Assembly: GCA_008638375.1 (NCBI GenBank)
Contig: CM018041.1
Span: 16,819,953 to 16,883,952, forward strand
DNA: 64,000 nt
DNA from: Nyssa sinensis
Lineage: Eukaryota > Streptophyta > Magnoliopsida > Cornales > Nyssaceae
Direction: 5' to 3'
The notes beneath the pieces are model-generated. The model worked only from the letters and a program-made list of their open reading frames with translations, did not search any database and was not told the origin of the DNA. Positions 44,952 through 56,405 of the stretch are shown in pieces. How positions within the stretch are numbered: position 1 is the first letter of the stretch; each line of letters opens with the position of its first letter. The position numbers and the translations under genes were made by a program.

Positions 44952-45110
44952 ATTGAGAAATTCTATGTTTATTTAAATCATTTTTAAAATTGTGGGGGTA
45001 GTAGAGACTTAATCTGGTGTGCACAAACTGGTTCATGATACCTTACTTAGCAAAAAAAAAAAATGAAAAATTCTATGTTTATTTAAATTAGTTTTAAATA
45101 TGTGACATAA
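44889..45110 (+). repeat. Two-copy duplication of SINE tail plus flank
   Basis: The stretch agacttaat(t/c)t(a/g)gtgtgca ... A-tail ... ttctatgtttatttaaat occurs at about 44892-45000 and 45007-45110. The second copy has a SINE 3' end and tail but no SINE head. Confidence 0.75.
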
Positions 45111-46430
45111 ATAATTTTATGTTGATGTTCTAATTAAAATATGAAAATTGGTATACTTCTCAAATTTGTATTTCAAATGACGTGGTACTGACGTGGAAGA
45201 ATCAAATCATCTGCTAGTCCAAATTTAGAAAATCAAGTTTTTAATTAATGTTTAGTAGTAATATGGTCATTTTCTTTAGCCAATTTAACATATAACCAAA
45301 ATTAAATTAATTGAGGTCATAATTTAATTAAACAAGCATCAACAGTCAAACCTTGAACGGTCGAAGAGAGGTGGCGCGATTCCTTTTGTTGGTCTGATAT
45401 GGACTTTCTGATGTCGGCCAAAGATTGCACTATAGGGCCAGCGAGCCACAACAACTAGGTAAAGCGATGGACTCAACTCCGAATCTGTTCGGTGTTTGGA
45501 AAGGTATGGACCTTTGTTAACCTTCCTCTAGGTATGGACATTTCCAAACCAACTGTTTCGATCTGGATACTAAAAAAAGAACTAATTATTATCTTTATGA
45601 TGAGAAAAGATCTAAAATATCCTTAAAAATTGTCTCAGTTCATTTAAAAATTGTCTCAACCAAATGTATTTTAAATGCAGATGTAATTTATCCTCTAATC
45701 AATGAAACTATTGTGCTAACGTCATTGAATATTTTTTTGTCGACATGTCTTTTCAGGTGTACTAATGGCTATGCAAAGTGGATTTTTTTTCCAATCATTT
45801 TGAATTTCTTCCGGGGTGTTGGGCGACATTCAAGTATGAGGTATGTCCTAATACCCCTCACTTTGTGCATGGGTTTAAGCTGGTTAAACGCTTAAAGGAT
45901 TCCTACTTCTATAGGATGCATTATATACCTCCCTCAATCTCAAGGAAGTCAAGATTACTGGGTCAAGGTGGACAGTATTGGCTGTGGTACTTCGTAACCC
46001 AGGGCAGTCCAAGCATAGGGTTACTACCCATCTGGGGTGAAAAGTGTATGCAATGAATATGAAAAATGTAACGAGTGAAAGGTGTGCATGGTTAATTTGA
46101 TTTTAAAATTGTTATGATACAATTGTTAAATCTAAAATTGCTAATTATTGGATATAAGATTTCTCTAATCCAAATTCTCAAATTCAAGTAATTTATGAAA
46201 AACAGAAAAACTTATGAATAATGAAGATGACGAAATTGTGGAATTCACGAAGAGCAAAGAGAAACTTCTACAATGTTATCTATTTTATCGGAGCACAACT
46301 CAAAGCTAAAAGCGAAGAAAAAAATACCTTTGGAATGATTCAAATTTTATTAGAATCAATGTCATCCTATTTGACAACCTCACTAACTACGACCACAATT
46401 TTTTTTAGGTCACAATTCCACCAACCCCAT
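45111..46430. other. No supported gene; one open fragment
   Basis: The plus-strand frame 45778-46056 (92 codons, including CPNTPHFVHGFKLVKRLKDS and GGQYWLWYFVTQG) looks less random than its surroundings and may be a piece of a transposon protein. I cannot assign it to a family, and it is bounded by AT-rich DNA. The rest shows nothing. Confidence 0.25.
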
Positions 46431-46562
46431 GTGTCACATCCAAGTATTGACATAGACTAAATCTGTAATGAATACAACCTCTTAAATTCATGTATATTAA
46501 AAACGATGACCCTTATACTGCAAGTTCTGAAAAATGTTAAAGATACGAAACATTTTTTTTAG
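46431..46562. mobile_element. Left flank of gypsy element: older LTR relic
   Basis: tgtcacatccaagtattgac at 46431 has the opening of the large gypsy LTRs here. The relic appears to continue at 52214-52698 on the other side of the gypsy insertion, where gtaagctcaaaaaacctgta resembles the 'gagctacactaagctcagta' portion of the LTR at 52699. Confidence 0.3.
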
Positions 46563-47096
46563 GCACGGAATAACATGCGATGCCAGAATGGTCGGAATGG
46601 CATGAAATTCGGTGGGTGTCTTCGAAACGATGTGCTAATCAATACTCATCGCTTTGCCATGACGTATGCCGCTTTTCGAGCAAATTTCTTCGTTTTGGCC
46701 TTCAAAAAGCACGTTTTTGCTATTTATGATAATAATGTGCTGTTTGCGTTCGGAGAGTTACAATTATCGTTTGGAGTTATTCTTTTGGTAGATTACTGCT
46801 TAAGTTTAGGGTTTTTGATTTATGATTTTAATTAGAATTTTTCTATTTTTAAAGTTTTAATTATTTTTCTTTATTTTAATTATTGCTTTCCTAGTCCTAG
46901 TCGAATTAGGGTTTGCTGCCTATATAAAGGCTATTCTTTTCATTTTAAGGTTAACTTTCATTCAATAAAAATATTCTCTTTCTGAGATCTTATTCTCTGT
47001 GCTCGTGGATTCGAGTGTGTTACTTTGTTCGTGGATTTGGACTATTTTCTAAGAAACAGGCTGTGTCCTATTTCTTCACAAGCTTCCGCTACGTCA
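46563..47096 (+). repeat. 5' LTR of gypsy element
   Basis: Contains a TATA box (tatataaagg, 46921-46930) and aataaa (46964-46969) as promoter and polyadenylation signals. The 5' boundary is set by where the two LTRs stop matching (gcacggaataaca / gcacagaattacg). Confidence 0.88.
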
Positions 47097-47098
47097 AT

Positions 47099-47110
47099 TG
47101 GTATCAGATC
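47099..47110 (+). promoter_or_regulatory. Primer-binding site (tRNA-Met)
   Basis: tggtatcagatc, two bases after the 5' LTR; one to two changes from the usual tggtatcagagc. Confidence 0.8.
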
Positions 47111-47128
47111 AGACTTAATCCTGTTCAA

Positions 47129-48120
47129 ATGGCGAACACACGGAACAAAAGCGAAATCCTTGACGGCGGTGACCGCGAGGGAGATATGGTTACAGGGGCT
47201 GAATTCAGAACTTTCCAACGTGAGACTTAGCAAGTGTTACGTGAGATCCAAGCAACTCTTGCTAGGCTGACTGATAGGGAATAATCAGAGGGGCGACGAT
47301 CCTATGGGTCGTCAACCTTACCGAGAGAGGGCTGAAGTTATGCGTGAACGCCATTCAGAGATTCCACGTAGGCAGTTAGCCTATGAGGATAATCTGAGTA
47401 AGGATGAAGAAGAGGCTGAAGCCGTATTCCAAAATAATCGGAGGGGTTACCAAGGATAGTAGGACCGACAAACCTTTCGTATGAAGATGGACCTGCCTAG
47501 TTTTAATGGCCAACTTCAGATCGAGGGGTTTCTTGATTGGCTAGTATTAGTTGAGAGATTTTTCGATTATATGGATATTCCTGAAGATAAAAAGGTGAAA
47601 TTAGTCGCGTACAGATTATTGGGGGGAGCTTCTGCTTGGTGAGAGCAGTTGCAAATAACACAGGATGCGACAAGGAAAGGGAATGGTTCGGACATGGGCT
47701 AAGATGAGGCGACTGCTACGATCCAGGTATTTGCCTTCAGATTATGAGTAGATCCTGTTTCAACAATATCAGAATTGTAAGGCAGAGGAGTAGAACAGTC
47801 GAGGCTTACCTAGAGGAATTCCACAAGTTGTCGTCGCGTAATAACCTATTGGAAAACAGATGCATAACAAGTTGCTAGGTTTGTTGGGGGGCTACGTTGG
47901 GCTATACAGGATCGAGTTGCGATGCAAATAGTCTATACCTTAACTGAAGCCATTGCGTTGGCTGTCAAGGCAGAAACTCTATTGGACAAATTAAAGGCGG
48001 CGATCGTAGCACGAAATCCTGTTGATTCTAATCATGCTGCAGTAAATAAAGGAAAAGCCCCAAATACTCAGCCACCTTGGTCCAACACCACTCGCGAAAC
48101 AAGGTAGCAGTGGGGGTCCT
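47129..48120 (+). pseudogene. Gypsy gag (broken)
   Basis: Starts MANTRNKSEILDGGDREGD. Stops occur at 47228 and 47282, with a later in-frame stop near 47459. The retrotransposon-gag core follows: RMKMDLPSFNG, IEGFLDWLVLVERFFDYMDI, KKVKLVAYRLLGGASAW. The C-terminal part is at 47922-48107. Confidence 0.85.
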
Positions 48121-48191
48121 TTAAAGCTAGCTAACAATGTTCCACCAGAAGTGGCACCTCGTAACCCTTATGCTCTTCCGAGGTCCGATAA

Positions 48192-48233
48192 GTGCTATAG
48201 ATGTTTACAGCTAGGGCACCGTTCTAACGAGTG
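48192..48233 (+). pseudogene. CCHC zinc knuckle of gypsy gag
   Basis: CYRCLQLGHRSNEC, an intact C-x2-C-x4-H-x4-C nucleic-acid-binding motif. Confidence 0.9.
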
Positions 48234-48475
48234 TCCTAAAAAGGGTACCGTTAACTTAGTGGGGCCAAAAGAACATGGCAGATTCGAGACAGAGAAGGAC
48301 GAGGATGAAGCGCCCTACACTTATGAAGAGGAGGAGGTAACGGAGTGGCGACGACGGAGAGCTTGCTGTCACGCTTCTCTGGTGGTTCAGCGAGTTCTGT
48401 TAGCACCAAAGCAGAAAGAACCATCTCAGTGGCATAATATATTCTAAACCAGGTGTACTGTGAACAAGAAGGTTT

Positions 48476-48930
48476 GTGATGTCATTATTGATAGTGGCAG
48501 TAGTGAAAATATAGTGTTGAAAGCAATGGTTACCAAGTTGGGCTTGCAGACTGAGAAACACTCTTCACCGTATAAGATTGGCTGGATAAAACGGGGTGTT
48601 GAAGTAAAGGTAACTGAAATCTGTCCGCATTAAATTTTCAATTGGGAAGAATTATGCAGATGAGGTTGTGTGTGACGTGGTGGAGATGGATGCCTGCCAT
48701 ATGATTTTGGGACGACCTTGGCAGTTTGATATGGATGCTACGTACAAGGGGCCGTGATAACGTATATGTTTTCATGAAGGGGGGCCTAAAGATCGTTTTG
48801 GGACCCATAAAAGAGGAATTTGCAATTGTTGAACCGAAGTCAAATGGCAAGTCGGTATTTCTTGTGGATGGGGGCGAATTCATAAAAGAAGCTAAGGAAT
48901 CTGGAGAGATTTTTGCTATGGTAGTTGGGG
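48476..48930 (+). pseudogene. Gypsy aspartic protease region (broken)
   Basis: CDVIIDSGSSENIV gives the catalytic Asp-Ser-Gly at 48490. The frame then shifts; the family's conserved 'ILGRPWQFD' appears as degenerate [11 protein letters not shown] across 48700-48735. Confidence 0.8.
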
Positions 48931-48935
48931 GAGAA

Positions 48936-49660
48936 GTTGGCAAGGAGTCTATGGAAATTCCACTCGCACTTAAACCTTTGTTGGAGGATTTTCAAGAAAT
49001 TATACCGTCAGAGCTACCAGATGGGTTGCCTCCTATACGAGACATACAACATCAGATTGATCTCACACCAGGATCCAATTTGCCTAATCGTCCACATTAC
49101 CGGATGAGTCCCAAGGAAAGTCAGATCCTACAAGAGCAGGTAGAAGAGCTGATTAAGAAAGGATTGGTGCAGGAAAGCATGAGTCCTTGTGCTGTACCAG
49201 CCTTGTTAGTTCCAAAGAAGGATGGCAGTTAGTGCATGTGCATCGACAACCGGGCAATCAACAAGATCACTATCAAATATAGGTTCCCTATTCCTCGATT
49301 GGAAGATATGCTAGACATGCTGGCAGGATCCAAAGTCTTTTCCAAAATTGACTTACGGAGTGGGTACCATCAGATTCGGAATCAGGCCTGGAGATGAATG
49401 GAAGTCTGTAGTTCAAGACCAAGGGGGGTTATACGAATGGTTAGTGATACTGTTTGGACTCACCAATGCGCCCAGTACTTTCATGCGGCTCATGAACCTG
49501 GTATTAAAACCATTTACTGGAAAATTTGTTGTGGTGTACTTTGATGATATATTGATATATAGTCAGAACGAATCTGACCATCTTGCGCACTTGAGGGAAG
49601 TACTTACAGTTTTGTAGCAAAATAAGCTGTATGTTAATTTGAAGAAGTGCAGCTTTATGA
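48936..49660 (+). pseudogene. Gypsy reverse transcriptase (broken)
   Basis: The entry segment [14 protein letters not shown] and [20 protein letters not shown] is followed by [10 protein letters not shown] and a stop (49232), then [32 protein letters not shown], a frameshift near 49380, FGLTNAPSTFMRLMN, and the catalytic VVYFDDILIYS (Asp-Asp at 49543-49548). Confidence 0.92.
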
Positions 49661-49859
49661 CTTAGTAGTTTGCTCTTTTTGGGATTTGTGGTTAGTGCTG
49701 ATGGGATTAAAGTTGACGAAGAAAAGATTCGTGCCATTTGGGAGTGGCCAACTCCACAAACAGTGGGCTGAGGTTTGTAGCTTTCATGGTCTGGACAACA
49801 TTTTACAGGCGGTTTGTCAGAGATTTTAGCAGGATAGTCGCTGCCAATTACTGAATGCA

Positions 49860-50330
49860 CGAAGAAGGGAAAATTTCATTGGGGAGAGGAAGCAGAACAG
49901 AATTTTGCATTGATCAAGGAGAAATTATCATCTGCCCCAGTTTTAGCACTGCCAGATTTTGACAAGCTGTTTTAGGTAGAGTGCGATGCCTCTATTGTTG
50001 GCATTGGTGCTGTACTTTCTCAAGAAGGCAGACCGGTTGCAGTTTTACAGTGAGAAGCTCAGTGAAGCTCGCTAGAAGTGGTCTACTTATGAGTTGGAAT
50101 TGTATGCTGTTTTTCGTGCCTTGAAGGTTTGGGAACACTATCTGGTCCTAAAGGGAGTTTGTCTTATTCAGCGACCATCAAGCGCTGAAATTTATCAACA
50201 GTCAGAATAGTGTCAATCGGATGCATACTTGCTGGATTTCTTTTATCCAACGCTTCACGTTCACTTGGAAGCATAAGGCCGGTCAATTAAACCAGGGTAG
50301 TTGATGCCCTAAGCAGAAGGGCGTGGTTGC
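49860..50330 (+). pseudogene. Gypsy RNase H region (broken)
   Basis: The sequence [33 protein letters not shown] and VECDASIVGIGAVLSQEGRP marks the RT-RNase H junction and the first catalytic Asp. Multiple stops and shifts follow. Confidence 0.8.
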
Positions 50331-51119
50331 TTGTCACATTGCGGGCTGAGGTGGTTGGGTTTGACATGTCTCAAAGAGCTGTATGCAAACGATGAAGATT
50401 TTCAGGACATTTGGGCAAAATGTCAGTCGGGTCTTTCCGTTGACGGAATGCATCTTCAAGAGGGTATCTGTTTCGAGACAACCAATTGCGCATCCCTAAG
50501 GAGTTCACGATAAGATTAGATAATTCAGGAATTACATGGTGGAGGTTTGGGTAGGGCCCTTGGGTCGTGACAAAACAGTAGCTCTTGTTGAGGAGAGGTA
50601 TGATTGGCCCCTAATTGAAAAGAGACGTCGGCAGCCATGTTAAATGATGCCCCATTTGTCAGATTGCCAAAGGCCAATCTCAAAATATGGGTTTGTACAT
50701 GCCTTTGCCCATTCCAGCAGCACCTTGGGAGAATCTTTCCTATGGACTTTGTCTTGGGCCTTCTGAAGAACCCAACTGCGGATTTGAATCTGTATTTGTG
50801 GATGGTTGATCGGTTCTCAAAAATGGCTCACTTTATTGCTTGCAAAAAGACTTCAGATGCAGTGCACGTGGCCAATTTATTTTTCAAAGAGGTTGTTCGT
50901 TTGCATGGGGCTCCCAAATCCATCACTTCAGATAGGGACACCAAATTCTTGAGTCATTTTTGGCGGACCTTATGGAGGTGGTTTGACACATCCTTGAATT
51001 TCAGTAGTACGAGTCATCCTCAGTCCGATGGTCAAACGGAAGTGGTGAATCGCACTGCTTGGGAATCTAATTCGCTTGCATTTCTGGAGAGAAACCAAAG
51101 TAGTGGGATATTGCTCTAG
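50331..51119 (+). pseudogene. Gypsy integrase (broken)
   Basis: A decayed HHCC zinc region (50380-50700) is followed by the rve core: [47 protein letters not shown] and [17 protein letters not shown]. The D,D,E catalytic residues (DRF, SDRD, QTE) are all still present in one open stretch of 160 codons. Confidence 0.9.
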
Positions 51120-51392
51120 GCATAGGCTGAGTTTGCTTATAACAGTACTGCTGAATCATTCTACTGGGAAAACCCCATTCCAAATTGTTTATTGCTGTCC
51201 TTCCACACCATGCTTTAGACTTGGTTCCTCTGCCAAAACTTTCGAGTTTGAGTATTGTAGTAGAAAATATGGCGGATCGTATCAAGGCTATTCAAGAAAA
51301 GGTGCGGAAAAAACTTGGAGGAATCTAATGCTAAATACAAAACAGTTGCTGATAAAAAGAGAAGGGCTTAAGTCTTTCAAGAGGAGGATCTA

Positions 51393-51673
51393 GTGATGGT
51401 TTATTTGTGCAAGGGGTGGGTGCCAGTGGGTACGTACAACAAGCTAAAAGACAAGAAGTATAGGTCCCTTCAGATTTTGCAAAAAACTAATGATAATGCC
51501 TATGTTGTGGACCTTTCTGCAGATATGGCCATTTCTCCTACTTTCAATGTTGCTGATTTGTTTGAATATCATCCTCCTGATGTGTCACCTTCTCACTTAC
51601 GTAACACGAGGTCGAGTTCTTTTCAAGTAAGGGAGACTGATGTAGAACAGGTTGTGGAAGAATCCAATTCTTA
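51393..51673 (+). pseudogene. Gypsy integrase C-terminal tail
   Basis: YNKLKDKKYRSLQILQKTND, AYVVDLSADMAISPTFNVAD, LFEYHPPDV, ending just before the 3' LTR. No chromodomain is recognisable. Confidence 0.8.
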
Positions 51674-52213
51674 GCACAGAATTACGTGCGACGCCAGAAT
51701 GGTCAAAATGGCAGTGAAATTCGGTGGGTGTCTTTGAAACGATGTGCTAATCAATACTCATCACTTCGCCACTGACGTATGCCGCTTTTCGGGACAAATT
51801 CCTTCGTTTTGGCCTTCAAAAAGTACGTTTTTGCTATTTATGGATAATAATGTGCTGTTTGCGTTCGGAGAGTTACAATTGTCGTTTGGAGTTGTTCTTT
51901 TGGCATATTACTACTTAAGTTTAGGGTTTTTGATTTATAGCTTTTAATTAGAATTTTTTTATTTTTGAATTTTAATTATTTTTCTTTATTTTAATTATTG
52001 CTTTCCTAGTCCTAGTCGAATTAGGATTTGTTGCCTATATAAAGGCTATTCTTTTCATTTTAAGGTTAACTTTCATTCAATTAAAATATTCTCTTTCTGA
52101 GATCTTATTCTCTGTGCTCGTGGATTCGAGTGTGTTACTTTGTTCGTGGATTCGGATGATTTTCTAAGAAACAGGCGGTGTTCCTATTTCTTCACAAGCT
52201 TTCGCTTACGTCA
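51674..52213 (+). repeat. 3' LTR of gypsy element
   Basis: Matches 46563-47096, including tatataaagg. The polyadenylation signal is mutated to attaaa. It ends cttacgtca. Confidence 0.88.
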
Positions 52214-52698
52214 ACAATCCCTTAAATTAGAATTTCTACAAGTCTCTAAGTAATGCAAATAAAATAAAATAAATTCTAACATAAATGGAAATAAATAATT
52301 AAATAGTTGCCAAGTACTCTTCATTGTACTTGTACCTAGTCCATCTCTAGTCATCTGTGGAAAAAAACATTGGGGTAAGCTCAAAAAACCTGTAAGATAA
52401 AAAATATATTACACATCAGAACAAATCAATCAGATAGGCACAAATATTTTATAAAACAATTCACATCACTAAAACAATTCAGTAGACATAACAAAGAAAA
52501 TAAGTTATTTTCCTTTGATCCAAAACTCATTTCACAGATTACTGTGGTAACAAATAACAATTTCAAACTTGTATAAGCATTTACTTTAGTTAGCACAATA
52601 ATATGATGCCATCAAAGTGGGACTTGTAGACGTCACCAGCATTGGAAGTTAACAGTGTTATGCCCTTGTTAATGTGGGCTAGACTCTGACAGTAATCT
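52214..52698. mobile_element. Right flank of gypsy element: older LTR relic
   Basis: AT-rich; no coding. Its likely other part is 46431-46562. Confidence 0.3.
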
Positions 52699-55531
52699 TG
52701 TCACGATCTGCAACCCACCCCTCTACGGATTAAGCGGACCGCAACCATTCGACTCGGCCCTTTCGCCGAACTGGACCTATTCATCCTGTCACACTATCAT
52801 CAGTGTTACTAACAGTGTAACCATGTCATCATCATCATCTATAAACATAGCGGAAGACAATAAAGTAAAAGGGTTACATGTTCATATCAGTCTGCTAATA
52901 CAAAAGTATAGCTTGTAAAATTTTTAAGTCATCACCTCATCCCCAAGATGTGAATACATGAGAGTACTACAAGACTGTACTACTATTACTGTTACTTGTC
53001 AAAATGTCCAACCTCTAGCCAGAGTCTCCTACTGTCTGTCCTCTATATTAGTTCCTGAAAAAGATATGTAAATAGGAATGAGCTACACTAAGCTCAGTAA
53101 GTAAGTCCCTACTCTGCCATGTGTACTATGATCTGGAAAGAAACTGAATAACAAGGATATGATAGCCAGTCAATATAATATAACAATCATAGCTCATCAT
53201 TGAATATCAAATGATTAGGAATAATAACAATCATAACTCGTCAATGAATCTCAATGATCAGAAATATAGCTGATAATCAAGAACATCTAGTTTGGAAGAC
53301 AATATCATATGCTACAGTCAAAGCTGTTAACATGATCAAAGTACGTACTCAAATAATGCTGAGCAACTGCCTGATCATTCATATAAGAACATGATCATAC
53401 TAGGAATCTCAATAAAAAGATAGTGATGTCAAAACTGGTGGATACAATAAACTACGGGGCCCTGGCTACCCCCTATGTGCATAAGAACTAATCTCAATCA
53501 TGTAAAACTGGTCCCCGTACTCGGGATAGGACCCTTGTATTTAGGGTCAATAATGTAAAACTGGTCCCTGTACTCGGGGGTCCTGGGCAGGACCCCTTAC
53601 TCGGGTCATACTACACATCCAGATGGAGTTTGTGACTGAGCACAAATCCAGGCACTAATAAAATATTAAGAATCATGCTACTCTCCACGGAGAAGAATGT
53701 GGAGCATAACTAGTTCAAGGCAACATAATACAACTATAGCTTTTTACGGCTATGTTACCTGAGCTGCCGAGAACAACAACATCTGGCCCCTCTTGGCCCT
53801 ATGTACAAGTGTACAAAATGGTCCTTTGCACAAATGTATGGAATCTTATGATCAGGATATAACATCATCAATAAATACGAAAATCAAGAGCAAGATACAA
53901 CATCATAGCTAAGCTATTCCACTGAAAAGCAATATCACATAGTGGAATCATAAAGAATCTAATATGATAATAAAGAAGTACAAATGCGTATAGAAGAACT
54001 GTGACATGGCTGGGAATGTACTACATGCAGAGATCTGTTATTACTTACCTTTTACTATCCCACGTAAATCAAGTTATTCATTTTCCTTTCAACGCTCCTG
54101 TCATTTGGACAATTCAACTCAAGTCTATAGCCGTAATCAAGCTATGCTACGTATTTCGAATATATCTATCATAGGCTATAAGTATCTTATTTGCATCGTT
54201 TGGAGTCTATTTGACCTATTTGTGACTTAGGGGTAATTTTATAATTTTCTTATTTAAAAAAATAATATTTAATTAATTTCCTATTTGGGCCTTACTATAA
54301 TTTTCATAACTGTTGGGGGTCTAATTTGAATTTCCTAAAAATTCTGGGGCCACTTTTACCAATTTAGAATTCCTGATTGGTCCGGAATAATTTCTGGAAC
54401 TATTAATTCACCAATTTATCAATTAAATCATATAAAATTATCCAAAACTTGTGGGTTTTCAATGGTTTCACCCTCAGTTCCCTATATTGTTAATAGTCAG
54501 TTTCTTTAGTTTTTCTTTCTATATCTCTACATGTATGCGTGGACCGAAGAAATGTGAGATTTCACATGTCCCTTTGAGTTTACAAGTGTTCAGAGCCTAA
54601 CAACAGATATTCAAACTGCTTTGGCTCAGTTTATTCAAAAGCTGAGCCCGATGCTTAGGTTCAAAGTCAGTTTATTCAAGGAATCAAAGAAGCTGAACAA
54701 AATCTTAAATAACCACGCAACTGAATCTTAAAAATATTGAACAACCGATATTAAACTTCATCAAAATATGATACTGCATACAAATTTATTCATTTGGAAG
54801 AATATAATTGAAGTCTGTTACCTGTACACTCATTTCCCCCTTTTTCCAAAATTTCCTTAGTTTTCCTTCTTCCCTTTTTTTTTTTTCAATTCCAATTGCA
54901 GAATTTTTCTTTTTAATTAAGCTACATAATCCTACTATTTTTAGCATGCTTATAACTCTAAGATTTAAAGATAGAAAAACCAAAATTTTTGAGTTTGCAC
55001 TCACCTTGTAGGCTGCAGTATCCTCCTCTTCTACTCTTGATTTCACTTCTAAATTTCAAGAACTTCTTCTACACTTCTATCTCCCTCTGATTGCTCACAA
55101 GCCTTGTCCTTTTATTCGGTTTTCCTTCAAACCACAAACCACACATATATACAAGAAATCAGCCGCCTTCTTCCTATCTCTTTTTCTCTCTTTAGCCACC
55201 TTCCTTGACTTTCTTTCTCTTTTTTTTTTTTTCCCTTTAAAATGTCAGCTACTTTCTCTTCTTATTAATTGCACTATGTATAAAATATTCATATATACAC
55301 ATACATTTGATACACATCCACGAACTGACCTCCCATTCTTCTTCTTACTCATCTATTTCTCAATTTTTCTACTTAATTCTGCACTCGTTTATAAAATTCT
55401 AATAACTTCCATTAGCTTTTACTGTTTTCCTTCCATTTCTTGCTTTCTTCCTTTACATCCGTTCCATGCTGCATGCCCACATGGCACACCCACAATTCAC
55501 ACTCTTCACACGTTGCACATATATAAATCTT

Positions 55532-55562
<31 letters not shown>

Positions 55563-55599
55563 TTTGTTTAATATGTATACACATATTTCTTTCTTTCTC

Positions 55600-55641
<42 letters not shown>

Positions 55642-55730
55642 AAATAATATTCCCTTTATTGATTTTTCCCATTTCAGCTTTGGGGTTAGCTCGTCGTGGT
55701 CATTTCTCGATTCACGTGTCTTATTGTACA
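52699..55730 (-). mobile_element. Probable solo LTR D (about 3.0 kb)
   Basis: Opens TGtcacgatctgcaacccac on the plus strand, like LTR B, and may end at ttattgtaCA (55730) after a (TTA)n tract. The middle carries two copies of aactggtccc(c/t)gtactcgg (near 53508 and 53562). No retroelement protein occurs inside. The flanks (aatct, attga) do not match, so the right limit and solo status are uncertain. Orientation follows the ...GTGACA rule used for A-C. Confidence 0.5.
55604..55635 (+). repeat. (ATT)n microsatellite in LTR D
   Basis: About ten ATT units. Confidence 0.85.
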
Positions 55731-55959
55731 ATTGACTGTCGCTTGCCCTATTTTTACATTTTATTCATGGCTTATGGTTATCGTGTTTGTCACACCCTAA
55801 ATTTTCATAAACCTGAGGTGTGAATGAGAATAATAAAATAAAATAAATAATTAAATTAATATATTTATTTTTAATTGGCTTTTACTTGTTAATATTTAAG
55901 ATTATGTCTTATAATGGCTTAAAGTGTAGGCTAAATATAGCCTAGCATGCTTTCATAAC

Positions 55960-56280
55960 CCAACTTCAAGGTGATGACCAAGCATAGTTGAAATGGTTGC
56001 TTAGCATAGCCTAAAATGATGACAAAGTATGGTCAAGGTTGGGGGCCTAATATGGCCTAAGTAAATATCAAATATTTCCCTAAGTAGTGACCAAACATGG
56101 TCCTAAAGAGTGGCCAAACTTGGCCCACAAGGGTGGTTAAACATGGCCCAAAAGAGTGGCCAAACATGACTCAAGAGGGTGGCCAAACATGGCCTAGGGA
56201 TTGGTCAAACATGGCCCAAGGTGATTGGCCAACATGGCCTAGGGGTTGGCTAAACATAGCCCAAGGCAAGTGGCCAAAGT
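55960..56280 (+). repeat. Minisatellite, 'gtggccaaacatggccca' units
   Basis: About ten degenerate units of 24-30 bp with the core (g/t)ggccaaacatggcc(c/t)a, clearest from 56084 to 56280 and fading to tgaccaagcatagt-like forms further left. The palindromic ggcca/tggcc words could pair with one another. Confidence 0.8.
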
Positions 56281-56368
56281 TGGTAGTAAGAGAGTGCAGG
56301 TGGCACAGGCGTGCAGTGGCGTAAGACGCAGACAGTGGGTGGGTAAGCGCGTGCACGTGGAGGGGGCG

Positions 56369-56369
<1 letters not shown>

Positions 56370-56403
<34 letters not shown>

Positions 56404-56405
56404 GT
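56370..56405 (+). repeat. (GGGCAT)5 hexamer repeat
   Basis: Five perfect gggcat units and one gggcgt variant, within a locally GC-rich patch (56290-56500). Confidence 0.9.

Larger units (their letters stand above)
46563..52213 (+). mobile_element. Ty3/gypsy retrotransposon with two LTRs (5.65 kb, degenerate)
   Basis: LTRs 46563-47096 and 51674-52213 (534 and 540 bp, about 35 differences by eye), a tRNA-Met primer-binding site, then gag, CCHC knuckle, protease, RT, RNase H, integrase and a C-terminal integrase tail in the gypsy order (integrase last). Frameshifts and stops occur in every domain, so it is not autonomous now. No chromodomain was seen; the end has the NDNAYVVDL ... SPTFNVADLFEY tail of many plant gypsy integrases. 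I could not find a convincing 5-bp target duplication. Confidence 0.92.

Noticed and set aside
55960..56280. CRISPR-like repeat array
   Set aside because: Units are degenerate and head to tail without unique spacers, in a plant LTR; no CRISPR logic applies.
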